Shown one piece after another: positions 16,850 through 24,410 of a stretch of 64,000 bases of DNA. A program made the translations under genes and the position numbers. The first letter of the stretch is position 1. Each line of letters starts with the position of its first letter. Under the pieces are notes generated by a model. That model saw only the letters and a list, made by a program, of their open reading frames with translations. It made no database searches and was not told the DNA's origin. Origin of the DNA: Bacillus sp. Marseille-Q3570 (GTDB taxonomy: Bacteria; Bacillota; Bacilli; Bacillales; Fictibacillaceae); assembly GCF_946151055.1 (NCBI RefSeq), contig NZ_CAMGYZ010000002.1, positions 248,001 through 312,000 on the forward strand, given 5' to 3'.

Positions 16850-16918
16850 ATTGAAACCTCCATCTTTTTACGTTATAGAGGTAGTTTTTGCTGACTCTTG
16901 GTTACGTATTCGCAAGAA

Positions 16919-17677
16919 TCATTTCAGAGGGATTTTAATGCTCTTCAAAAATTCTTTCATATACATCCTCATAGGCTTCGTCATTTTACCCGCGATGATT
17001 CCTGTCCAGGTATGTGTTCGCTTCCCCTGTGTACGCTCGTGATAATAAGCAGAGATATCTTCATTGTATGAAGCTAGTTGTTTTTTGAATAGTTCATCAT
17101 CTTGTTGGTATTCATTTACGTGATACATGTTCTCCATCGGAAGGCGTTGCTTTTTACCAGGATTCTGATCAGGAACCCCGACACAAAGGCCAAACAAAGG
17201 TATGACTCTGTCTGGTGTGTTCAACACTTTGACCACTTCATCCAGTCGGTTACGGAGACCTCCGATGTAACAGATGCCGAGTCCCATCGATTCTGCGGCA
17301 AGAACAGCATTTTGAGCAGCAAGGGATGCATCAATCGTACCAACCATGAATTTTTCGGTGGATTCTACGGTTTCTTCAATATCATTTTCCGATAAGCCTT
17401 CCATCTCGACCGCTAGTTTATGACGATGCAAGTCTGCACAAAACACGAAGAAATGGCCGTTCTTTTCGACGTACTCTTGGTTCCCTGCCAGCTCAGCCAG
17501 CTTCTTTTTCTTAGCAGGATCCTTAACGCCGATGATCGAATAGACCTGAAGATAACTTGAGGTTGCTGCCGCTTGAGCGCTTTGGACGATTAGAGAGATT
17601 TGTTCATCAGTCAGCGGTTCATCTTTAAATGCACGGATGCTCCGATGATTCAATATCGTGTTGATTGTTTCATTCAT
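16919..17677 (-). CDS. nfrA: NADPH-dependent oxidoreductase NfrA
   Basis: 252-residue FMN nitroreductase-fold enzyme, close in order and motif to B. subtilis NfrA1: TINTILNHRSIRAF, SAQAAATSSYLQVYSIIGV, EKNGHFFVFCADLHRHK, ESMGLGICYIGGLRN and PLFGLCVGVPDQNPGKKQRL. The family reduces nitro compounds, FMN and peroxide-derived species. Start placed at ATG 17677 with AGGGTG 6 bases upstream; a GTG at 17686 overlaps that site. B. subtilis nfrA is a general-stress gene; no sigma-D or Spx element was identified here. Confidence 0.9.
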   Translation of the reverse strand: MNETINTILNHRSIRAFKDEPLTDEQISLIVQSAQAAATSSYLQVYSIIGVKDPAKKKKLAELAGNQEYVEKNGHFFVFCADLHRHKLAVEMEGLSENDIEETVESTEKFMVGTIDASLAAQNAVLAAESMGLGICYIGGLRNRLDEVVKVLNTPDRVIPLFGLCVGVPDQNPGKKQRLPMENMYHVNEYQQDDELFKKQLASYNEDISAYYHERTQGKRTHTWTGIIAGKMTKPMRMYMKEFLKSIKIPLK

Positions 17678-17774
17678 TCCATTCACCCTAACTTCGATAA
17701 TTGTTTACTACCTTTATCGTATCCAACCGTCATGACTTGAACAAACATTCTGGCTTTAAAAAATTACATAAAGC

Positions 17775-17868
17775 GAAATTCGCGACACCTGAGGAAAAGC
17801 GGGCCATGCAAAACCCCGCAATGAGGAACGAGTGAGGAGGCTTACGGATCGCCCGCGGAAAGGGAATT
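17775..17868 (-). repeat. Foldback element, family C copy 1
   Basis: Minus strand carries CTTTCCGCGGGCGATCC then AGCCTCCTC, the same core as element D at 50450 and, more loosely, element A. Noncoding, in the gap between nfrA and bdbC. Related to 62610-62730 through GGCCATGCAA/AACCCCGCA-type blocks. Confidence 0.6.
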
Positions 17869-17869
17869 A

Positions 17870-17897
17870 AAGAAAAGAAGAGCCATCAAACGGCTCT
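17870..17897 (-). terminator. Terminator of bdbDC
   Basis: Minus strand AGAGCC-gtttgat-GGCTCT then TCTTTTCTTT, ten bases past the bdbC stop. Confidence 0.82.
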
Positions 17898-17906
17898 CCT
17901 TCTAAA

Positions 17907-18311
17907 TTAATTCTTTTTCAGCATTGTGATCATGATGACTGATATCGATAAGAAAGCAATCAGCGCAAGGAACGGGATCGTGATGAATCCAAGCCAGTTG
18001 ATATACATTCCAGAGCAAGGGACGCCCTGTGTACAAACAACAGCCTGGGTAAACCATTCAGTTTTTTGATGCAGGTAATGGAAGGTTGATACCCCTACAC
18101 CGATGACACTGAATGGGAGGACATAATATGGAAGTTTCATGTCCTCAATGTACCAACCGATTCCGAGGATGATCGCTGAAGGATACATCAAAATCCTTTG
18201 ATACCAGCAAAATTCACATGGGACGAAGCCAGCTATTTCACTAAAATAGAGGCTCCCGAGAAATGCTATCAAAGAAATGATCCACGCGATCCCGACTCGC
18301 TTGTTACTCAT
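17907..18311 (-). CDS. bdbC: Thiol-disulfide oxidoreductase BdbC (DsbB family)
   Basis: 134-residue membrane protein with four helices that reoxidises BdbD and passes electrons to quinone. Two cysteine pairs are present: CEFC in the first external loop (FVPCEFCWYQRILMYP) and C-x5-C in VVCTQGVPCSG in the second. ATG 18311 overlaps the bdbD stop region (ATGAGTAA), so translation is coupled; a TTG 24 bases upstream is less likely. B. subtilis BdbC has 138 residues. The pair supports disulfide formation in exported or competence proteins. Confidence 0.93.
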   Translation of the reverse strand: MSNKRVGIAWIISLIAFLGSLYFSEIAGFVPCEFCWYQRILMYPSAIILGIGWYIEDMKLPYYVLPFSVIGVGVSTFHYLHQKTEWFTQAVVCTQGVPCSGMYINWLGFITIPFLALIAFLSISVIMITMLKKN

Positions 18312-19014
18312 TTGCTTCTTCCAAAGCCGCTTCAATCGCTGGCTTTATTCCATTTTCGTAATCTAGATCGACCATTTTTCCATTCACGAGGATAGTCGGA
18401 GTACTTTCAACTGCACTGCTCTCTTGACGATCCTGTTCCACTTTTTCACGGATATCCTGGTCTTCCATATCCGTCTTCAACTGTTCGATATCGATGTCTT
18501 CCATATTCTTTTCAACCAAACCAACGAGAAATTCCTCACTTGCCCATGCCTCGTTTGGATCGCCCTGATTTTCAAGAACAAGGTCGTAATACTGCATGTA
18601 CGCATCCGGCTTTTGAGCAAATACGGCTTCCCCAACTAAAGCTGCAGTAAAGGAATCGGCTCCCATGAACGGTTTATTGATGAATACCATTTGTGCTTTT
18701 CCTGTATCAAGGTAATCTGCTTTGATTTGCGGATACACCTGTTCTGCGAACTCTGCACAGTGTGGGCATTTGAAATCGAAGAACTCGACGATCTTGACTG
18801 GAGCATCCTCTTCCCCAACAGTGGGCTGCCCTTCATAGGTGACATCAATTTCTTGATTATTTCCATCGCTTCCGGTCTCTGGCTGCTTTCCTTCCTGATT
18901 ACTGATGATAATCAACAGGGCAGCTACTATTACGAAGATACTGGCAATAACGATGATGAATCCTTTATTGCTACTTTTAGGTGGCTTGTATACGGATTTC
19001 TTTTTCTTAGCCAT
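18304..19014 (-). CDS. bdbD: Extracytoplasmic thiol oxidase BdbD (DsbA family)
   Basis: 236 residues: basic cytoplasmic start, one membrane anchor (residues 18-37, GFIIVIASIFVIVAALLIII), then a thioredoxin fold with an inserted helical domain. Active site CPHC in FFDFKCPHCAEFAEQ and cis-proline loop STPTILVNGK are intact. It oxidises cysteine pairs in exported proteins and is itself reoxidised by BdbC encoded next. The acidic Asp/Glu-rich helical insert (DIDIEQLKTDMEDQD) is typical. Confidence 0.93.
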   Translation of the reverse strand: MAKKKKSVYKPPKSSNKGFIIVIASIFVIVAALLIIISNQEGKQPETGSDGNNQEIDVTYEGQPTVGEEDAPVKIVEFFDFKCPHCAEFAEQVYPQIKADYLDTGKAQMVFINKPFMGADSFTAALVGEAVFAQKPDAYMQYYDLVLENQGDPNEAWASEEFLVGLVEKNMEDIDIEQLKTDMEDQDIREKVEQDRQESSAVESTPTILVNGKMVDLDYENGIKPAIEAALEEANE

Positions 19015-19164
19015 TATGTTTCCTCCTATTATGTACTAACTCTATTTTTATCAATTCCTCTCATGATGTCAATGAATGGGTATTGAACAAATTTTCGTTC
19101 ATACTTACTTTTTAAAAAATCAACGTTCTCAAAGGCGGTTCCCGCTGGAGTCTCAATGAAAAAA

Positions 19165-19192
19165 TAAAAACCTCCTTACTATCAGGAGGCTT
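19165..19192 (-). terminator. Terminator of the STAS-domain gene
   Basis: CCTCCT-gatagta-AGGAGG on the minus strand followed by TTTTTATTTT. Just beyond it a short stretch GCGGTTCCCGCTGGAGTCTC resembles a decayed end of the foldback elements. Confidence 0.75.
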
Positions 19193-19207
19193 TACAAGAT
19201 ATATTGT

Positions 19208-20152
19208 TCAAGTTGTTGTTGGTGCGTGGGGTCGTGTTTCTTCTGTTTTTTCAATTTCGTCCTCTTCAATCTCATCTAAATGCTGTTCGTCAAGTTGCCA
19301 TTTCTTTTGATTCGCAAGATATTTCAAGCCTGTTCTGAACGTCGAAAATGTTTCAGCATCAATCGTGACGCCGGATCGTACGATTTCTTGTACGAGTCTT
19401 GAGGAAAAACCGACATAAATGATTTCTACACCCATCAAGGATAACGCCTTCGTAATCTGTTCAATCTGATGAGCAAGATCATCCATTTGGAACTCTCCGT
19501 TTTCCGGGATGACTGCTCCTGTAAAGTCACAAACAATCGACTCAGCATTTTGATCAGGAACGTTGTTCAATAACTTCTGCCTCAATATTTCAAAACGTTC
19601 ATTCGTAAGCATTCCGACAATCGGTACCAAAATGGTGTTAGGCACAATTGATGGAATGATTGGTACAGATAAGTCTGCTATCAGTTGCTTGTCCTTCCTC
19701 ATCGTCTTTTTGAAATCATTCATCTTGGTTTCGAAGTTTTTGACCAATGCCCGGACATACTCAAATCCAGCTTTATCAATAATAAGCTCTACCTTACGAA
19801 AGATATGGAATAGTTCTTTACTAGTAAACGATTCTCCAACCAATTGGTTTTCAATGATGGTCCAAATCTGATCTTTAAAAATCTGAAAACGTTCAAATGA
19901 ATGTTCAAATGGTTTGTTTTCATGAAGTGAATTCACACTGGATTTCTCTGCCCATTCTGTCATCAATGCATCTGTCTTTGTTGTATCTTCGGCTGTTAAT
20001 CCATTTGCAACAAACTCTGCGAGCAAAACGTGATCATTGGTCACTTGTTCGTTCAAATGATGTCCTGTTTGTTCAGAAAAAATCGTGCGGGTCTTCTCGG
20101 CTATGACTTCTTTTTCGGCTAAAATTTTTTCGGCTAGTGCTAGGATATTCAT
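19208..20152 (-). CDS. RsbR-like STAS-domain protein
   Basis: 314 residues. N-terminal helical half (residues 1-185) resembles the non-haem-globin sensory part of RsbR paralogues in layout; the C-terminal STAS domain runs from about 195 (VPNTILVPIVGMLTNER) to 290 (AETFSTFRTGLKYL). The segment VCDFTGAVIPE sits where RsbR proteins carry a phosphorylatable Thr. An acidic tail (EIEEDEIEKTEETR) ends the protein. Start taken at ATG 20152 behind GAGGGGG. No rsbS or rsbT homologue is adjacent, so a stressosome role is inferred from fold only; it may serve another STAS pathway. Confidence 0.72.
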   Translation of the reverse strand: MNILALAEKILAEKEVIAEKTRTIFSEQTGHHLNEQVTNDHVLLAEFVANGLTAEDTTKTDALMTEWAEKSSVNSLHENKPFEHSFERFQIFKDQIWTIIENQLVGESFTSKELFHIFRKVELIIDKAGFEYVRALVKNFETKMNDFKKTMRKDKQLIADLSVPIIPSIVPNTILVPIVGMLTNERFEILRQKLLNNVPDQNAESIVCDFTGAVIPENGEFQMDDLAHQIEQITKALSLMGVEIIYVGFSSRLVQEIVRSGVTIDAETFSTFRTGLKYLANQKKWQLDEQHLDEIEEDEIEKTEETRPHAPTTT

Positions 20153-20227
20153 TTCCAACCCCCTCGATAAAATGTTTAACATATTCCCATACCCTTATTT
20201 CGACGAATTAAACATTATTTTCAAAAA

Positions 20228-21118
20228 TTATTTATGGGGGCAACTTGTTACTTCCAACGTTTGATCTCTTGTACCGACCCATTCTTTCAATGCATTGAAG
20301 TGTTTGGCGGCATCTTGATACCCCTGATCATAAAGCGCCGTCAGTTTGACTGGATTCCTTTCGATCCGGCTCACTTTCAGTGGATCAGTCGGACGGATGA
20401 CATAAACATCACCAGCCTTTTCTTTCTCTTTTATATAAGCCATCGTTTCATTGTAGACTTGAAATCTTTTCTCCATTTTGTTGACGAGCCCTTCATATGT
20501 CGGATAGAACTTCCTTGTCAACCAGTTCATTCTTGATTGCTGTTTAATATAACCATCATTCCGTGTAAGGATCAATATATTCTTCATGTTTCCGTCCCGT
20601 TCTGATTTTCGGATCGGGATCGGGTCCGATATCCCTCCATCCATCAAGCAGCGTTTCTCCATTTCGATGACCGGTGCCATGAATGGCAATGAGCTTGATG
20701 CTCGCAGGATCGGTAAAATTTGATCCTTGTATTCCGATTTCTCAAAATATACAGGTTCTCCCGTCATACAATCTGTCGTTCCGATGACGAATCGTTCCTT
20801 CGCCTCATGGAATTTGTCGTAGTCGAACGGTACAAGCTTATTCGGGATTTCATCAAAAATCAGATCCATACCGAATAACTGGCGTTTCTTCCATAGATTT
20901 TTCAATGAAATATATTCAGGATGCTTGGAAAAACCGATCGTAACCTTCTTATTACGCCCATATTGGCGGGACAGATAAGAAGCAGCATTACAGGCACCGG
21001 CAGATACACCGATCACATATGGAAGATAGAAATCCTGTTCCATAAAATATTCCAAGACACCAGCAGTATAAACACCGCGCATGCCTCCACCTTCTAACAC
21101 AAGCCCTGTTTGGTCCAT
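20228..21118 (-). CDS. Patatin-like phospholipase
   Basis: 296-residue serine lipase-like protein with the Ser-Asp dyad of the patatin family: oxyanion loop LEGGGMRGVYTAGVLEYF, nucleophile elbow GVSAG with Ser near residue 41, and catalytic Asp in MDGGISDPIP. The C-terminal part (EGLVNKMEKRFQVYNETM, then YVIRPTDPLKVSRIERN) matches the E. coli YjjU/B. subtilis homologues. No signal peptide, so probably cytosolic or membrane-peripheral, acting on phospholipid or a lipid adduct. Confidence 0.9.
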   Translation of the reverse strand: MDQTGLVLEGGGMRGVYTAGVLEYFMEQDFYLPYVIGVSAGACNAASYLSRQYGRNKKVTIGFSKHPEYISLKNLWKKRQLFGMDLIFDEIPNKLVPFDYDKFHEAKERFVIGTTDCMTGEPVYFEKSEYKDQILPILRASSSLPFMAPVIEMEKRCLMDGGISDPIPIRKSERDGNMKNILILTRNDGYIKQQSRMNWLTRKFYPTYEGLVNKMEKRFQVYNETMAYIKEKEKAGDVYVIRPTDPLKVSRIERNPVKLTALYDQGYQDAAKHFNALKEWVGTRDQTLEVTSCPHK

Positions 21119-21206
21119 TTCAATACAACACCCCTTGTACCACGTATCTCACTTTAGTTTATCAAAATACAAAGTATTTCGTAGGGAAAATATGTATATC
21201 AGTATA

Positions 21207-21295
21207 AAATAGATGGCGGCAAACGAAAAGCCAAACGGCTCACAACGTTCAACCGTCAAGGTTGTGAATGTGAGTGTTTGGCTAAAAATCTATTT
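21207..21295 (-). terminator. Multi-stem structured 3' element
   Basis: Three nested complementary pairs: AAATAGAT/ATCTATTT outermost, AGCCAAAC/GTTTGGCT in the middle and CTCACAAC/GTTGTG inside. On the minus strand the middle stem is followed by TTTTCGTTTG, so it can terminate the small gene at 21304. More elaborate than an ordinary terminator. Confidence 0.6.
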
Positions 21296-21303
21296 CATAT
21301 TGA

Positions 21304-21495
21304 CTATGTTGGCGGAGGTTCACTTCCTTCCCCGCCTGAATGACGATGTTGTGTTTCATCCATTTTTGCTTGAGATGGTCGTTCCTGGTGTTCACGTGAG
21401 TTCAAATGGAGATCAGCTTTCTTTTTGTTCGTATACTCATAATAGATAGCAACAAACAGGACAATTAAAAGCGGAATCAGAACCATCATCCACAT
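21304..21495 (-). CDS. Small membrane protein, 63 aa
   Basis: One N-terminal transmembrane helix (MVLIPLLIVLFVAIYYEY), then a hydrophilic, basic and His/Gln-rich tail ending SGGEGSEPPPT, probably disordered. AAAGGAGGTG precedes ATG 21495; a GTG three bases earlier could also serve. No family recognised. Confidence 0.6.
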   Translation of the reverse strand: MWMMVLIPLLIVLFVAIYYEYTNKKKADLHLNSREHQERPSQAKMDETQHRHSGGEGSEPPPT

Positions 21496-21636
21496 CACCC
21501 GACACCTCCTTTATACCTTTCATACCCTTTCCTTCAGGTTGATAACCCACAGATCGTTTTGTTTTGGAAAATCGTTTACACCACGCATTTCCTTATGTAA
21601 AGTAGTAAACAGATAACGTTAAAGGGTGGTCAAAGA

Positions 21637-21933
21637 ATGGTTACAAAACAACTCGTTGCGGTTTTTTTAATTGGGGGCAGCTTGTTCCTGTTAGGAGCCG
21701 GATTTTGGTTAAAAAAATCCATATTCCTCATCAAACATTATGATGAAAGTTCAATCGCGGATAAAAAAGGATTGGCAAAAGCGGCTGGGCTGTATGTGAT
21801 GGCCATCGGAGTGATGATTTTCCTGGCAGCTCTCCTGGCACAGTTGATCGGGATCTATGCCTGGATCATCTTAGGTGTTCTGATCTCATTATCTTCCGTC
21901 TTGATGCTTCGTGTCATGACAAAATATGTATAA
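21637..21933 (+). CDS. Three-helix membrane protein, 98 aa (DUF3784-like)
   Basis: Three hydrophobic segments: residues 5-25, 50-70 and 73-92. Between the first two lies a polar loop KHYDESSIADKKGLAKAAGLY, similar in place to the loop of DUF3784 proteins. ATG follows AAAGGGTGG-type sequence. Followed 94 bases later by another short membrane protein in the same direction. Confidence 0.65.
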   Translation: MVTKQLVAVFLIGGSLFLLGAGFWLKKSIFLIKHYDESSIADKKGLAKAAGLYVMAIGVMIFLAALLAQLIGIYAWIILGVLISLSSVLMLRVMTKYV

Positions 21934-22027
21934 ATGCGAAACGATGAGCACCTTGCTGTTCATCTTTTTTCAGCATTAAATATGGTAATTTCTGTTATAA
22001 GCAACTACTTTAGGAGGAAGATAATTG

Positions 22028-22204
22028 ATGACACTTGTTACAAGTATTTTTGGTCTGCTTTATATTATTTTCATAGTCGGTCTATTCGGGTTATGTATTT
22101 ATGCGTTGGTCACTTTCATCAAATTCATGAAACAGAAGCAAGCAAGTGATCATGAGTTGAATGAAAAGCTTTCCCTCTTAATTGAGGAAATGCGATCAAA
22201 ATAG
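22028..22204 (+). CDS. Small membrane protein with helical tail, 58 aa
   Basis: ATG 22028 lies behind AGGAGGAAG. One membrane helix (LYIIFIVGLFGLCIYALVTF) and a charged helix ending DHELNEKLSLLIEEMRSK. Same design as the peptides at 5594 and 7332: single span plus about 20-residue amphipathic cytosolic tail. Unknown function. Confidence 0.62.
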   Translation: MTLVTSIFGLLYIIFIVGLFGLCIYALVTFIKFMKQKQASDHELNEKLSLLIEEMRSK

Positions 22205-22300
22205 TCTATATATCCATTAATTCTAGAATAGTCCAAAAATACAAGAGTGTTTGGAATTCTGATTTATCTGCAAAACACAAAAACCTTGGTGAAGCACGAA

Positions 22301-22333
22301 AAAACCTCCTCCGATTTCGGAAGAGGTTTTCTC
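22301..22333. terminator. Bidirectional terminator
   Basis: AAAACCTCcTCCG-attt-CGGAagAGGTTTT, T run on the plus strand and A run on the other. Confidence 0.75.
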
Positions 22334-22336
22334 TTA

Positions 22337-22363
22337 GGGTTTAGGGGTTAGGGGGATAAAAGG
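22337..22363 (+). other. G-rich telomere-like stretch, possible quadruplex
   Basis: GGG-TTTA-GGGG-TTA-GGGGG-ATAAAA-GG: three runs of at least three G and a fourth of two. Directly behind a terminator; nothing else is seen between it and 22505. Confidence 0.4.
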
Positions 22364-22509
22364 TTGTTAGTATAAGGATACCCCGTCCATAACTTTTTAA
22401 ACTTAAAAAACTAAAAATTTTATAGTTTTTTTTGACTAGTATTTAAAAGAGATTCTAGTTCTTTCGTAACATTTGTGTAATATTCGTAATAAATCTGAAA
22501 CCTGTTCGC

Positions 22510-22539
22510 AGTTTATTCGTCTATATAGACAAATAAACT
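22510..22539. promoter_or_regulatory. 30-bp palindrome before a 33-aa peptide gene
   Basis: AGTTTATTCGTCTA and TAGACAAATAAACT are complementary at 13 of 14 positions with no loop between them. It lies 21 bases before the ATG at 22561, overlapping its expected leader. Could be a repressor operator or an RNA hairpin. Confidence 0.55.
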
Positions 22540-22560
22540 TTTTAAAGGGGTAGATTACAT

Positions 22561-22662
22561 ATGAACACTTTCATGGATCTCTTTCGTCCGTTACTTGCTG
22601 GAACTATCGCTGTCCTTGCTTTTATCTTTGTTGCCCTTTCATTCTGGAATCAGCTTTCATAG
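22561..22662 (+). CDS. 33-aa single-span membrane peptide
   Basis: Begins MNTFMDLFRPLLAG and ends FVALSFWNQLS, a single hydrophobic helix with a short polar start. AAGGGG lies upstream. It is flanked by a palindrome before and a strong terminator after (22711), so it appears to be a self-contained transcription unit. Similar in size to KdpF-like or toxin-like peptides; no match claimed. Confidence 0.55.
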   Translation: MNTFMDLFRPLLAGTIAVLAFIFVALSFWNQLS

Positions 22663-22710
22663 GATACGGGTTAAAAAGAAGGCTGTTTTCCTGAATAGAG
22701 CCAAAAAGAA

Positions 22711-22758
22711 AGAAAGGATTGAACGTGGCTGTTGGTTGGCCTTGTTCAATCCTTTTTT
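22711..22758. terminator. Long bidirectional terminator
   Basis: AAAGGATTGAAC and GTTCAATCCTTT pair perfectly over 12 bases; T runs flank both sides. Serves the 33-residue gene and the convergent MDR dehydrogenase. Confidence 0.85.
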
Positions 22759-22763
22759 CATGT

Positions 22764-23753
22764 TCAAATTGTGAAACCTATTTTTCCGAACTGTTTCGCA
22801 TCTTCCAATCTTTTGAATGCTTCGTGTGCCTCATCTAATGAAAATGTTCGATCCATTACAGGTTTGATATTGTATTTTTCGATAAAAGACAGCATTTCTT
22901 TGAATTCTTCATGGCTTCCCATTGTAGACCCTAGTAAATTATATTGACCGTAAAAGAAATTGCGGATGTTGATCGTTATCTCGTCTCCAGCCGAAGCCCC
23001 AAATGTGACAACGGTACCACCCGGTTTCACTTGATCAAGCGACTTCTGGAACGTGGCAGCACCTACACTTTCAATCACCAGATCTGCTTTTTCACCATTC
23101 ATCGCTTCATTCCAGTCTGACTCACTGTCTATGGCACGATCAGCCCCCAGTGTTAAAGCCTGGTTCCGCTTTTCTTCGCTTCTGGAAGTGACAGTGACTT
23201 TCACCCCGACGGCTTTAGCATATTGTAAAATGAACGTGATGACACCACTTCCGACTCCTGGAAGCAAGAGATGGTCTCCTTCCTGGAGATTTCCTCTTGT
23301 AAAGAGCGCACGGTAAGCCGTTAAGGCAGCTAGCGGCAATACCCCCGCTTCTTCCCAGCTCAGATGTCCAGGCTTAGGCTCTACCTGGTTTGCTGGAACT
23401 GCAACTTCTTCGGCAAACGTCCCATTCGAAGGATAGCCTAGAATGCCGAACCCCTCTGGTGGAGCTGCTGAATTTTTCTGCCAGCCAAGCCCAGGGTTTA
23501 TGACAACTTCATCTCCTACGGAAATTCCTGTCACACCAGCAGCGGTTTCCGTTACGATTCCTGCTCCATCTGACCCTACGACAAATGGTCCTTCATCTTC
23601 TCCATGTCGATGTAGGACGAACAGATCCCGATGGTTCAATCCAGCAGCTTTCAACTGGACTTTCACCTCGTCATCTTTTAAAACGGGAGACTCGAATGAC
23701 TGTACCTTCAAACCTTCCATGCCTTTTGGATTCGTATGTACGATCGCTTTCAT
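22764..23753 (-). CDS. MDR-family quinone/alcohol oxidoreductase
   Basis: 329-residue medium-chain dehydrogenase similar in size and motifs to B. subtilis YogA. GroES-like N-terminal domain (VQLKAAGLNHRDLFVLHR, VGSDGAGIVTE) and Rossmann domain with LLPGVGSGVITFILQYAKAV. The zinc ligands of true alcohol dehydrogenases are not evident (LHRHGEDEG replaces the usual CGTDxH-type block), so an NADPH:quinone or enone reductase role is likely. Start at ATG 23753 behind AAGGAGGAGG; a longer in-frame ATG at 23795 precedes the ribosome site. Confidence 0.87.
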   Translation of the reverse strand: MKAIVHTNPKGMEGLKVQSFESPVLKDDEVKVQLKAAGLNHRDLFVLHRHGEDEGPFVVGSDGAGIVTETAAGVTGISVGDEVVINPGLGWQKNSAAPPEGFGILGYPSNGTFAEEVAVPANQVEPKPGHLSWEEAGVLPLAALTAYRALFTRGNLQEGDHLLLPGVGSGVITFILQYAKAVGVKVTVTSRSEEKRNQALTLGADRAIDSESDWNEAMNGEKADLVIESVGAATFQKSLDQVKPGGTVVTFGASAGDEITINIRNFFYGQYNLLGSTMGSHEEFKEMLSFIEKYNIKPVMDRTFSLDEAHEAFKRLEDAKQFGKIGFTI

Positions 23754-23877
23754 TCTATATCCTCCTCCTTTTATCATTATTATTGCACAATTCAACCGTG
23801 TTACACGAATAAGACGCTTCAGGAGCCACTCTCGAATTCACATTATATGGTAACATGGTAAAAAAGGGGGTTACGCC

Positions 23878-24342
23878 ATGATTCGATTTCAACAGATGAC
23901 AGATCAGGAGTTCCAAGTCTTTCGCGACCGTTCGCTCAATGAGTATATCGACAACATGAGCAAGAATTACGATATGCCGATCGAGAAGGCAACTGAAAAT
24001 GCAACGAAACAATTCGATGAGTTATTAAAGGATGGATTAAATACGGAAAATCAATATCTCTTCCATGTCGTGGATGACGAGACAAATGAAAAGGTCGGGG
24101 TGATCTGGTATAACTACAAGGAACAGGATCGCCAGGTCTTCATCTATGAAATTTGGATGGATCCCGGTAAGCGCGGGAAGGGTTATGGAACTCAAACATT
24201 AGATGAACTACATAATAAAGCGAAGGATCTAGGAGCAAATAAAGTCGGACTTCACGTATTCGGTCAAAATACTGGAGCCATTGCGCTATACAAAAAAGTC
24301 GGTTACGAAAAAAACAGCATTGTCATGACAAAGAAATTATGA
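23878..24342 (+). CDS. GNAT N-acetyltransferase, 154 aa
   Basis: Acetyl-CoA-binding motif RGKGYGTQTL follows the strand FIYEIWMDP; C-terminal VFGQNTGAIALYKKVGYE is the classical GNAT motif B. N-terminal half is an acidic helical region (ATENATKQFDELLKDGL). ATG follows AAAAAGGGGG. Substrate unknown. Single gene, divergent from the dehydrogenase. Confidence 0.85.
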   Translation: MIRFQQMTDQEFQVFRDRSLNEYIDNMSKNYDMPIEKATENATKQFDELLKDGLNTENQYLFHVVDDETNEKVGVIWYNYKEQDRQVFIYEIWMDPGKRGKGYGTQTLDELHNKAKDLGANKVGLHVFGQNTGAIALYKKVGYEKNSIVMTKKL

Positions 24343-24410
24343 GAATATTGCGCAACCGCCATTTCATGGTATAGTGTGTAGAGAATTACGTCACCAAAGG
24401 AGTTCTTTTC

